Shown here piece by piece: positions 17,135 to 22,509 of a stretch of DNA of 22,796 nt (within the stretch, counting starts at the first letter, position 1; each line of letters begins with the position of its first letter). Made by a program: the position numbers and the translations under genes. This DNA is from a virus. Where the stretch lies: positions 1 to 22,796 of IMG/VR virus record IMGVR_UViG_3300009507_000137; one strand, 5' to 3'. The notes beneath the pieces were generated by a model, which was not told the origin of the DNA, searched no databases, and saw only the letters and a list, made by a program, of their open reading frames with translations.

Positions 17135-17625
17135 TATGTTAAATCGTCAATAGCGTCACCCTCTTGGCTGCGGTCTACAGCTAGGCCACCATTGACAACA
17201 GCGCCTAGTATCCTGGTCCTGTCCATTGGACTTAGGCCAAGCTTCGCACTTAACTTCATTACTTGATCCTGAGCCTTGGATAGCGCAGTAAATGCTCCGC
17301 TGACATTGCTAGTGCCGTTAGGATACACCTGAATCATGTCATCCACCCCCTGCACTTGCCTTGCAGCCGCTATGTACAAAGCAAGGGACTTGGCTAGCAT
17401 TGTGACTGTTATTACATCCACAGACTCAATTAAACCCCGGTCCTCTAGGTAGTCAACGACCATAGTAAACAAGCGGTCACCATCAGTGTCTAGGTTAAAA
17501 ATGGGGCGTAGTTCTACCACTGGAGCCGCATCTTGCTTCTGTTCAGCGGTGGGTGTCAATGCTACCTCAGCGGCTTCACGCATTTGACTTAATATGTCTT
17601 TTTTCGTATCAGACACTATATTCAA
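17134..17625 (-). CDS. Terminase small subunit (P27 family)
   Basis: The protein recognises viral DNA for packaging and recruits the large subunit. Its C-terminal KLSAKLGLSPMDRTRILG (about 124-141) matches the P27-type small terminase signature LGLSPxDRxRI. The preceding helical VVDYLEDRGLIESVDVITVTMLA also fits. The start is uncertain. TTG at 17625 gives 163 residues; GTG at 17616 gives 160; ATG at 17583 gives 149 and loses only a poorly conserved N-terminus. None has a Shine-Dalgarno sequence. The first two lie inside the preceding gene's end. The stop is shared with the large subunit start. Confidence 0.83.
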   Translation of the reverse strand: MNIVSDTKKDILSQMREAAEVALTPTAEQKQDAAPVVELRPIFNLDTDGDRLFTMVVDYLEDRGLIESVDVITVTMLAKSLALYIAAARQVQGVDDMIQVYPNGTSNVSGAFTALSKAQDQVMKLSAKLGLSPMDRTRILGAVVNGGLAVDRSQEGDAIDDLT

Positions 17626-17992
17626 ATGTACAGCTTAATGTGCTACGGTGAATGAGGTCTACGTCTACAAAGTAAGACTCATCAAATAAGCGAATAGTAA
17701 AATTGGCTGAATTGTAAGCTAAAGCCGCAGCCTTTACCGCCTCATGGATAAAAGCCGTCTGCTCGGCAGTATCTGAGTAAACCAAGTAGTCAACCCTGTA
17801 TATTGTAGACGCAGTAGCATTTGTCATTGTAGCCTCATAGTCTACAGTACCCATATTGATGACGATGCCAGGCAACTGCTGCCCTTGGGCACGTTGACTA
17901 AATCCAATTTTTGTGGCGGGCACGTAAGCAGTCACGCCTGTGTTTTGGACTACAAGCCTTCGGGCATCGGGAATTAAAAGTGTCAGACTCAT
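17609..17992 (-). CDS. Tail terminator-like protein (DUF3168-like)
   Basis: A 127-residue protein that shows the layout of the DUF3168 / tail-terminator group: an N-terminal helix, the phrase GQQLPGIVINMGTVDYEA (about 37-54), then RVDYLVYSDTAEQTAFIHEA (about 85-104), followed by a beta hairpin with ESYFVDVDLIHRSTLSCTFE. Tail terminators cap the tail tube and bind the head. Such genes usually sit between gp10-like and tail tube genes. Here the gene lies ahead of the terminase, overlapping the HNH gene by 4 bases. The resemblance is by eye and moderate only, and another small structural protein remains possible. Confidence 0.5.
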   Translation of the reverse strand: MSLTLLIPDARRLVVQNTGVTAYVPATKIGFSQRAQGQQLPGIVINMGTVDYEATMTNATASTIYRVDYLVYSDTAEQTAFIHEAVKAAALAYNSANFTIRLFDESYFVDVDLIHRSTLSCTFEYSV

Positions 17993-18378
17993 TGCGCAAA
18001 AAATTTCATCTTCAGGTATCTAGCCCACTCTTCTTTGGTTTCTAACCACACACCTTTAGCAGTGTAGCTAGCTCGTTTGCTGTTGCATGACCGGCAGCTG
18101 CCGACAAGATTTTCTTGGTCAAAGAATGCAGACCTGCTGTGCAAAGATGATGATGGTTGGATGTGGTCAGCGTCGGTGCTTTCGGTCATGATCCCAATGT
18201 GCTCGCACCAATAGCACACAGGGTACCGATCTAACACCGCTTGCCTAGTGGATTCCCATTCTGCCGTGCGGTACAGTGGGTTGGATGTGCTGACTGAAGC
18301 ATTGGCGAAAGAGGGCCTGGTCCTGCCCTTCTTTTTTGCCATCCAAGGTTTGGGCTTTGCACGTCGTCGGATATACAT
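17989..18378 (-). CDS. HNH endonuclease beside terminase
   Basis: A 129-residue HNH nuclease with two Cys pairs that bind zinc, CYWC (55-58) and CRSC (95-98), around the core DADHIQP (69-75) and the helix FFDQENLVGSCRSCNSKRA (85-103) with the expected Asn and His. Small HNH proteins next to terminase genes in HK97-like phages act together with terminase in cutting cos ends, for example in HK97. It is the first gene of the late operon. The basic N-terminus could instead begin at Met13. No Shine-Dalgarno precedes ATG 18378, but the start codon is adjacent to a GGGAGAC repeat, so a regulator may act over the start. Confidence 0.85.
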   Translation of the reverse strand: MYIRRRAKPKPWMAKKKGRTRPSFANASVSTSNPLYRTAEWESTRQAVLDRYPVCYWCEHIGIMTESTDADHIQPSSSLHSRSAFFDQENLVGSCRSCNSKRASYTAKGVWLETKEEWARYLKMKFFAQ

Positions 18379-18608
18379 GGGAGACTAGGAGACTAGGGGT
18401 CGGGAAAGTTTCGTCCCAAGATACAAAGGGGCTGGCGTTCAGGGGTTTAGGTAAATGCCTCACGGATATTTTTTTTCATTACTCCTAGTCTCCATGTCTC
18501 CCACCCCCCTGTAACACCAGTAAACACAGGGCTTTGCGCCGGAGACTTACGGGAGACCAGGAGACTTATGATATGATCGGGAGACATAGCGGGAGACATA
18601 CGGGAGAC
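18379..18608. repeat. GGGAGAC-type repeat cluster upstream of late operon
   Basis: Ten copies of NGGAGAC occur: plus strand at 18379, 18387, 18540, 18551, 18559, 18579, 18591 and 18602, and minus strand at 18488-18494 and 18496-18502. Three composite units pair two copies 8 bases apart, as GGGAGAC-NN-GGAGAC. The first (18379-18397) and the second (18484-18502, minus) are inverted, matching over 19 bases with two differences, 86 bases apart. The right cluster has spacings of 11, 8, 20, 12 and 11 bases, mostly near whole helical turns. The arrangement suggests an operator or initiator-protein binding array controlling the HNH-led operon. Confidence 0.75.
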
Positions 18609-18736
18609 CAAGAACCCCCCCTACCTAAAAATAGCTGTGATGTGCGAGAAATGACCCGCCGCCGGTCCTTCGACCAACGCGGTATAATTATAGACCACCC
18701 CTTATATTCTATCGACGAAAAATATTATATGTTATC
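18609..18736. other. Short non-coding stretch between repeat clusters
   Basis: No credible gene is seen. The near-palindromic stretch GGTATAATTATAGACC at 18681-18696 contains TATAAT on plus and minus strands and could hold divergent -10 elements, but no good -35 was found. The motif TATCGACGAAA at 18710-18720 recurs on the opposite strand at 19479-19489. Confidence 0.4.
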
Positions 18737-18889
18737 TGTAGGATTATTCCTACACGAAATTGTAGGACGATTCCTACAAGATTTGTAAGAGGATTCCTAC
18801 AAAAAAATGTAAGATTATTCCTACAGACGTGTAAGAGGATTCCTACAGTTGTAAGATAGTTCCTACAACATCATCAGAATTGTCCTACA
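18737..18889. repeat. Tandem array of 18-bp palindromic sites (TGTARGA...TTCCTACA)
   Basis: Six near-identical 18-bp sites sit at 18737-18754, 18761-18778, 18784-18801, 18808-18825, 18830-18847 and 18850-18867, with a degenerate seventh at 18872-18889. The right half TTCCTACA is invariant in the first six, while the left half is TGTAGGA or TGTAAGA. Start-to-start spacing is 24, 23, 24, 22, 20 and 22 bases, about two helical turns, so bound dimers would face one side. This is typical of an iteron array for a replication initiator or a multi-site repressor operator. A perfect copy lies alone at 19442-19459. Confidence 0.85.
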
Positions 18890-19441
18890 CAAAAAATATC
18901 CAAAAAAATTAGGATAAATCCAGGGCGTTCACTATAGCCGTTGCCTTGAAGTCGCTATATGTAGAAAATTTGATATATACAAGCGTTGTGGATAACTATT
19001 AAAAAATAAATATGTTAAATAATTAGGATAAACAAAAAACATATCAGGGGCGATTTAAGGGGTCATTTAGCCATTTAGGGGGTAATATGGGCCCTAGGTA
19101 TGCGAAGGAGTATAATAATCAAAATATGAAGGTTTGGGGTTCAAAAAGTGTATAATATGATATAATGTAACCGATGGATACCCGATTTTAATAGACTAAA
19201 AAAAATACGTTATACGTTGTTCGATAAATCGGTGTAATTGATAGATGGATTGCATATAATAATAGACGAAAAAAAAGTGTTAAAAAGCTTGTGCATGTCA
19301 TTTTTTGGATTAAGGAAAACGGCCATAATAATATTATACACTTTCGTCTATAGAATAAGTTAATTGGTCGTGTTATACCCAATATCTGTCAGGAACAATT
19401 CCCACCAAATTAGTATGATATGGATCAGCGGATGCGCTGTT
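18890..19441. other. AT-rich non-coding core, probable origin region
   Basis: About 550 bases are strongly AT-rich and contain no plausible gene on either strand. It holds a perfect DnaA box, the 12-mer AATTAGGATAAA twice (18907-18918 and 19021-19032), DnaA-like GTGTATAA words at 19148-19155 (plus) and 19334-19341 (minus), and ATAGACGAAA at 19262-19271 (plus) and 19342-19351 (minus), with ATAGACTAAA at 19191-19200. The sequence TGCGAAGGAGTATAAT at 19101-19116 could end in a promoter -10. With the iterons on its left and the mirrored copy on its right it looks like a DNA-unwinding or control region. The origin role is inferred. Confidence 0.55.
18987..18995 (-). promoter_or_regulatory. Perfect DnaA box (TTATCCACA)
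   Basis: TGTGGATAA on the plus strand is the exact complement of the strict consensus TTATCCACA. It lies in the AT-rich core next to the palindromic array. Other words matching eight of nine loose positions are at 19147-19155, 19334-19342 and 19957-19965. A single 9-mer may be chance, but its setting makes host DnaA binding plausible. Confidence 0.5.
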
Positions 19442-19459
19442 TGTAGGAATATTCCTACA
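19442..19459. repeat. Isolated perfect palindromic copy of the array site
   Basis: TGTAGGAATATTCCTACA is a perfect 18-bp palindrome, extended by one base pair each side (19441-19460). It belongs to the same family as the array at 18737-18889, lies about 550 bases away, and is followed 19 bases later by the inverted ATCGACGAAA motif. It may allow DNA looping with the main array. Confidence 0.8.
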
Positions 19460-19640
19460 AGAAGCATTTTGGTCAATATTTCGTCGATATAATACGGCAA
19501 TTGGACCCCTGATTATCATATCTCTGCCATGGAAAATCCAGGTTTGGTCATAGATTATACAGTTTTCATAATTTATTATACATTTTGGTCGATTTAATTA
19601 ACCTCTCTATCGATGATTATCAACTATCGGACCCAGAATC
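19460..19640. other. AT-rich non-coding stretch with short repeats
   Basis: No gene is evident. TTTCGTCGAT at 19479-19488 mirrors the left-side ATCGACGAAA. CATTTTGGTC recurs at 19465-19474 and 19581-19590, each followed by RAT. The stretch GATTATCA occurs at 19511 and 19613. Open frames here have no start signal and are low in coding character. Confidence 0.45.
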
Positions 19641-20035
19641 GAAAAGTTTATTTTTTTGTTCCGAAAAGTTGCCCCTACCTTTACAGCGTCGGAAGACAGG
19701 GAGCGCCCTGCATACGACATACCCCATTGGGGTCATGTATAAAGGGACCGCACACCGAACGACAAAGGTGCCCGTTGAAAGGACGTTCTAGGAACGTTGC
19801 GGTAAAAAGGACGGAACCCCTCCCCGGACCTACAAAATAGGTTAACCTACATGCAAAGTTTGAAGTTCTTTGACGTATTGAGATAATCCAATAATGTGTA
19901 AAGTCTAACCTATTGATTAGGTATTGATTGAGAATACAGGATGCAGATGATGCGAAGGTGTATAATTCCAAGAAAGGGTTCACCGATACCCCCCCAATTG
20001 AGGGAGTGGGGGGCGAAGTTCCACAAGGTCAATAT
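19641..20035. ncRNA. Hairpin-rich non-coding stretch, possible structured RNA
   Basis: The base composition becomes less AT-rich than its left side, and several perfect inverted repeats occur close together: CAGGG-AGCG-CCCTG (19697-19710), ACCCCA-T-TGGGGT (19721-19733), ACGTTC-TAG-GAACGT (19783-19797), TAGGTTAACCTA (19838-19849) and a C7/G6 pair (19989-20013). The frames on both strands are short and lack starts. This may be a structured RNA, a leader, or binding sites for proteins. A GGTGTATAAT at 19957-19966 could be a -10 element. The RNA call is only a hypothesis. Confidence 0.25.
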
Positions 20036-20301
20036 TGAAAACGGCGCCGCTTTATACTAGGATGGACAGGGAAATCCAAGAAACCCCCGATAGGTACAAC
20101 ACACGTTTTCCAAGGTTTGCATCCAAGGCCGGTCCTCGAGACTTACGAACCCGATGCAAAAACCCGTTTACAGGTGTACTATACAGACAAGCGTTCTCTA
20201 TGTGTAGTCGGAGGTTACCTATCCACGGCAAATTATCTAAGTAAGTAAACGCGATACGGGCCACCCCGGGATTGAGTCAGTATCCGGACTCCGCGTTTAC
20301 A
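20036..20301. other. Leader region before the early operon, no gene seen
   Basis: Open frames of about 60 codons exist, but their composition is unlike the genes downstream, and I do not accept them. The 11-mer CGTTTACAGGT occurs at 20165-20175 and 20294-20304; the second copy runs into the first tRNA-like fold. GATAC (20252) and GTATC (20280) bracket a C/G-rich patch. I see no clear promoter. Confidence 0.4.
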
Positions 20302-20346
20302 GGTCCCGTGTAGACACTTCGGGAGGGTGCAATTCCCTCCGGGACC
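20302..20346 (+). ncRNA. tRNA-like acceptor/T-arm fold upstream of first early gene
   Basis: GGTCCCG (20302-20308) pairs perfectly with CGGGACC (20340-20346), and GAGGG (20323-20327) pairs with CCCTC (20335-20339) around a 7-base loop TGCAATT. The two helices abut on the 3' side, giving a continuous 12-bp stack like a tRNA acceptor and T arm. Only 14 bases fill the place of D and anticodon arms. No CCA follows. It lies 41 bases before the 136-residue ORF and could regulate it. Confidence 0.4.
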
Positions 20347-20352
20347 GCGACG

Positions 20353-20365
20353 TGGCAAGTTGCCA
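20353..20365. repeat. Perfect short palindrome before the first early gene
   Basis: TGGCAA-G-TTGCCA is a 6-bp inverted repeat with one central base, in the leader 22 bases before the start codon. It could be a repressor site or a small RNA hairpin. Confidence 0.4.
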
Positions 20366-20387
20366 TATCATTAATAAATTCAACATT

Positions 20388-20798
20388 ATGCAGGTTCGCA
20401 TATACCAACCAACCATCGAGGGCGATACGTCCATCGAATCTAGCCTGACCATCAAGTTCGGCACATCCACGAGGAGCCTCAACACGCAACTCGGCACACT
20501 ACTCACGGAAATCTTCGAACGGATGGATTTCTACAAGTCCATGGGTTCACGGCTCTGCACGTGCAATGCCCCCCTGTTGGTCACCTTCAGCACGAAGAAT
20601 CAGACCATAGACCTCGGGTCTATCGACGAGGAGCTCGTCCACAAGCTCAAGCCCTCGTACAATACCAAGGGTCGAATCCGGTATGCTCGACGCATCGTCA
20701 AGTCGGCGAAGTGGATGATTGAGACCCCTGACCGTCTCAACAATACCATCGGTGCCGACGAGCTGATTGCAGGTCTCGAGGCTCAGTTGAAGGACTGA
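20388..20798 (+). CDS. First early gene, unknown protein
   Basis: The protein has 136 residues, is not recognised, and begins MQVRIYQPTIEGDTSIESSL. I chose this ATG over an upstream in-frame one at 20352 (GTG-like context) because the leader TTAATAAATTCAACATT is unstructured and AT-rich, and codon use becomes C-ending after it. Two apparent modules are a beta-like half with CNAPLLVTFSTKNQTIDLG (about 62-80) and a basic helix-rich half with KGRIRYARRIVKSAKWMIE. No zinc site or catalytic motif is evident, although Cys60 and Cys62 are close together. Tight placement between two tRNA-like folds is unusual. As first gene after the control region it could be a regulator or an anti-host protein; this is inference only. 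Confidence 0.75.
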   Translation: MQVRIYQPTIEGDTSIESSLTIKFGTSTRSLNTQLGTLLTEIFERMDFYKSMGSRLCTCNAPLLVTFSTKNQTIDLGSIDEELVHKLKPSYNTKGRIRYARRIVKSAKWMIETPDRLNNTIGADELIAGLEAQLKD

Positions 20799-20806
20799 TT
20801 CTGACA

Positions 20807-20860
20807 ATGGTACTTGGAGGGCACAACGTGCCGGGGGGCTCGATTCCCCCCTACCATCCA
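20807..20860 (+). ncRNA. tRNA-like minihelix with CCA end after first early gene
   Basis: ATGGTA (20807-20812) pairs with TACCAT (20852-20857), and GGGGGG (20833-20838) pairs with CCCCCC (20846-20851) around CTCGATT, which differs from the usual T-loop TTCGATT by one base. The helices stack to 12 bp and are followed directly by CCA. Between them GGCAC-AAC-GTGCC (20820-20832) forms another hairpin where a tRNA has its D and anticodon arms. At 54 bases it is too short for a tRNA, and it starts 8 bases after a stop codon. It may be a tRNA-derived relic, a processing signal, an att-site remnant or a regulatory hairpin. Confidence 0.45.
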
Positions 20861-20878
20861 ACCCCAAAACAAAACAAC

Positions 20879-20950
20879 ATGTACCACATCATCCTTTTCA
20901 TCAGCGTCCCGGCAATCGTCGGGGCGCTCCACCTCTTAAGAAACCTTTAA
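20879..20950 (+). CDS. Tiny hydrophobic peptide
   Basis: A frame of 23 residues, starting MYHIILFISVPAIVGALHLL, is almost entirely hydrophobic and could form one membrane helix, followed by a basic RN end. The leader is CCCCAAAACAAAACAAC, an A/C-rich unstructured stretch like those of neighbours. The next gene's ATG begins one base after its stop, which favours real translation. It may be a small membrane peptide of the phage, but so short a frame could be accidental. Confidence 0.45.
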   Translation: MYHIILFISVPAIVGALHLLRNL

Positions 20951-20951
20951 A

Positions 20952-21083
20952 ATGCCACGTCCACGCATCAAGCGCCGCTCGAATGTTGACCAACGTATCA
21001 ACGCTGTACTCAAGCAACTCACCCGACACGAAGTTAAATCCGCACAGATCCGCCTGGACATGCGCAAAATTGCCACATCATGA
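20952..21083 (+). CDS. Small basic protein of the early operon
   Basis: This 43-residue frame encodes a strongly basic, helical-looking peptide starting MPRPRIKRRSNVDQRINAVL and with about a quarter Arg and Lys. It begins one base past the previous stop and ends as TGA overlapping the next ATG as ATGA, the signature of coupled translation. The charge pattern would fit nucleic-acid binding, but no family is recognised. Confidence 0.55.
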   Translation: MPRPRIKRRSNVDQRINAVLKQLTRHEVKSAQIRLDMRKIATS

Positions 21084-21292
21084 CCACCAATCCCGATTAC
21101 CTCAACACCTCGAACAACTTGCTCAGGCTTCGGCGCTATCAGCGAGCCATCAAGCATCACGATAAGGAATTGTACAGGGAGAACCACGAGTACCTGCTTA
21201 TCGAAACCTTCTTCTCCATGGACTCTAGCAGACGCCACAAGCTCGCAACCGCTTTCCCATGGCTCAACATGCAATACACAACTTGGATTTGA
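21080..21292 (+). CDS. Small early protein, unknown
   Basis: The product has 70 residues and starts MTTNPDYLNTSNNLLRLRRYQ. It is helical and charged (RAIKHHDKELYRENHEYLLIETF) and ends in a short WLNMQYTTWI. No family is recognised. Its ATG overlaps the preceding TGA by four bases. The next gene begins one base after its stop, so it belongs to a single operon. Confidence 0.6.
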   Translation: MTTNPDYLNTSNNLLRLRRYQRAIKHHDKELYRENHEYLLIETFFSMDSSRRHKLATAFPWLNMQYTTWI

Positions 21293-21293
21293 C

Positions 21294-21611
21294 ATGAACC
21301 CTCTCAACCCCCGCCCGATGAGCAATCCCAAGCAAATCCAAAAGCAGTTGGCCCGTGAGAAGGCCCACGCGGAACGCATGGCCGCCCCGAACGGCTTCGT
21401 CATCTACAAGTACTCCTTCAGTGAGATGAAGCGGATGTACGTCAAGTCTATCTCCGACAGCCTGGACTACGTCGATGAGGTCGAGTACACCGAAGAGAAG
21501 TCCGAGGCCCTCGTTCACCCCAACTACGAATCCGCCCGGTGGGACACCGCAGGACGCGACCACCTCGAGTACGTCATCGTCGGCGAGGTCTTCCGCATCG
21601 AAAAACTTTAA
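21294..21611 (+). CDS. Small early protein, unknown
   Basis: A 105-residue protein that begins MNPLNPRPMSNPKQIQKQLA. The N-terminal 30 residues form a charged, Gln/Lys/Arg-rich helix. The rest mixes aromatic-rich strands (GFVIYKYSFSEMKRMY) with an acidic middle (DEVEYTEEKSEALV) and a hydrophobic end, EYVIVGEVFRIEKL. The opening MNxxNPR closely resembles the next gene's start, MNLMNPR, including the nucleotides, suggesting a duplicated 5' end or a shared initiation sequence. Function is unknown. Confidence 0.68.
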   Translation: MNPLNPRPMSNPKQIQKQLAREKAHAERMAAPNGFVIYKYSFSEMKRMYVKSISDSLDYVDEVEYTEEKSEALVHPNYESARWDTAGRDHLEYVIVGEVFRIEKL

Positions 21612-21624
21612 CCCCACATTACGA
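21611..21624 (+). repeat. 14-base element ACCCCACATTACGA, copy 1
   Basis: An exact copy recurs at 21862-21875. This one overlaps the final base of the previous stop codon and ends 3 bases before the next ATG (21628), where a ribosome site would be expected. It may mark a translation-initiation or operator sequence. Confidence 0.5.
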
Positions 21625-21627
21625 GAC

Positions 21628-21888
21628 ATGAACCTTATGAACCCCCGCACACGTCGGCGCTCATCACCTCTCGACAGGTTGGTGATGCGCAACTCCAATG
21701 GCGAGTACCTCGTCAGCTATCAGAGCAAATTGGGCAACTACTTCTTGGTCAAGAGCGACGACCTCGCCGATGCCCGCAGTTTCACAAGAGTACAACGCCG
21801 CTTCATCGAGAAAGTTCTCGGATTCACGACAGTAAGATACGGCGATTGTGTACACAACACGACCCCACATTACGACGACCAACGCTAA
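21628..21888 (+). CDS. Small basic early protein, unknown
   Basis: The 86-residue frame starts MNLMNPRTRRRSSPLDRLV, with a very basic N-terminus. It continues with a beta-like NGEYLVSYQSKLGNYFLVKS and a helix FTRVQRRFIEKVLGF. I chose the ATG at 21628 because it sits behind the CA-rich leader and has the same MNxxNPR opening as the previous gene; the frame remains open further upstream but within the neighbour's coding region. The 14-base repeat's second copy lies inside its last codons. Function is unknown. Confidence 0.68.
   Translation: MNLMNPRTRRRSSPLDRLVMRNSNGEYLVSYQSKLGNYFLVKSDDLADARSFTRVQRRFIEKVLGFTTVRYGDCVHNTTPHYDDQR
21862..21875 (+). repeat. 14-base element ACCCCACATTACGA, copy 2
   Basis: Identical to 21611-21624. 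It is inside the last codons of the 86-residue ORF, and ends 18 bases before the ATG at 21894. Confidence 0.5.
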
Positions 21889-21893
21889 TTACT

Positions 21894-22172
21894 ATGTATC
21901 AATACCGCCCCCTTTTCGTACAGATGGAGCAGAATAACGACGGCTCCGACCGCGTCTTCATCGCAGACCTCGACAGCGAGACCAATGAGCCCTGCGACGG
22001 CTTGACAATCTCTTACGACTACAGACTCAACACGGCTCGTCAGGTAGCTATCAAGTACCTGAACTCCATTGATGTCTACGTCCACGGCTACACGGTCAAC
22101 GACGACCACTACATCCTGTACATCACAGACTTCGCATTCATCCTCAATAAACCAACCACCTCAAATGGCTAA
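21894..22172 (+). CDS. Small acidic early protein, unknown
   Basis: A 92-residue protein starting MYQYRPLFVQMEQNNDGSDR. It is acidic and predicted by eye as beta-rich, with VFIADLDSETNEP, a helix RLNTARQVAIKYLNS, and hydrophobic strands IDVYVHGY, HYILYITDFAFIL. I chose this ATG rather than one 48 bases upstream because the upstream region is the end of the previous gene, and no ribosome site supports it. The stop overlaps the next gene's ATG region by 8 bases. No family is recognised. Confidence 0.68.
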   Translation: MYQYRPLFVQMEQNNDGSDRVFIADLDSETNEPCDGLTISYDYRLNTARQVAIKYLNSIDVYVHGYTVNDDHYILYITDFAFILNKPTTSNG

Positions 22173-22509
22173 AGCAAATGGCCCCCTGGCATACGCCAAG
22201 CTGATTCAACAGTCGGGCGACATCAGTCCTGTACACTTCGCCTACCTCGTAGGAATCCTCCACACAGCTCTCGAGCATGCCTTCAAAAATCGACAGGCAG
22301 AACTTGACGAGAAGATCCGCGCAGGTGTCAACTACATCGTCAACCCGCACTTCGAGAAGCGCATGATTGAGGAGTTGTACTTCTTGGTCAACCAAGCTCA
22401 AGAGCACATGGACGGCTCGAAGGGCTCTATCAGCAAAATCAATTACCGCGACCTCTTGCACGAGTACAATCTTGAGGAAGCACGAAAGCAACACCCCCTG
22501 AAATCATGA
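22165..22509 (+). CDS. Helical early protein, unknown
   Basis: This 114-residue frame starts MAKANGPLAYAKLIQQSGDI and is almost entirely helical by pattern, with SPVHFAYLVGILHTALEHAF and EKRMIEELYFLVNQAQEHMD. The start overlaps the previous gene's last codons, behind the A/C-rich leader AAACCAACCACCTCAA. The end overlaps the next ATG as ATGA. Function is unknown, and no zinc or nucleotide-binding motif is seen. Confidence 0.7.
   Translation: MAKANGPLAYAKLIQQSGDISPVHFAYLVGILHTALEHAFKNRQAELDEKIRAGVNYIVNPHFEKRMIEELYFLVNQAQEHMDGSKGSISKINYRDLLHEYNLEEARKQHPLKS

Noticed and set aside
18470-18494. Tiny minus-strand leader peptide (METRSNEKKYP) before the HNH gene
   Set aside because: Only 11 codons, starting within a repeat, with no independent support.
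18534-18788. Plus-strand frame of 84 codons covering the repeats
   Set aside because: Its amino-acid repeats are produced by the GGGAGAC words and it runs into the palindromic array; this looks like DNA-site sequence, not coding.
19681-19983. Minus-strand open frame of 100 codons
   Set aside because: It spans several palindromes, has an odd Cys/Pro-rich composition, no ribosome site, and lies on the late-operon strand upstream of all known late genes without any partner gene.
20062-20244. Plus-strand open frame of about 60 codons in the leader region
   Set aside because: Composition is unlike the C-ending codon use of the following genes, there is no start signal, and an equally long frame lies on the opposite strand.
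20807-20860. A complete tRNA gene
   Set aside because: The span is only 54 bases; there is no D-arm, and the inner hairpin has a 3-base loop instead of a 7-base anticodon loop.
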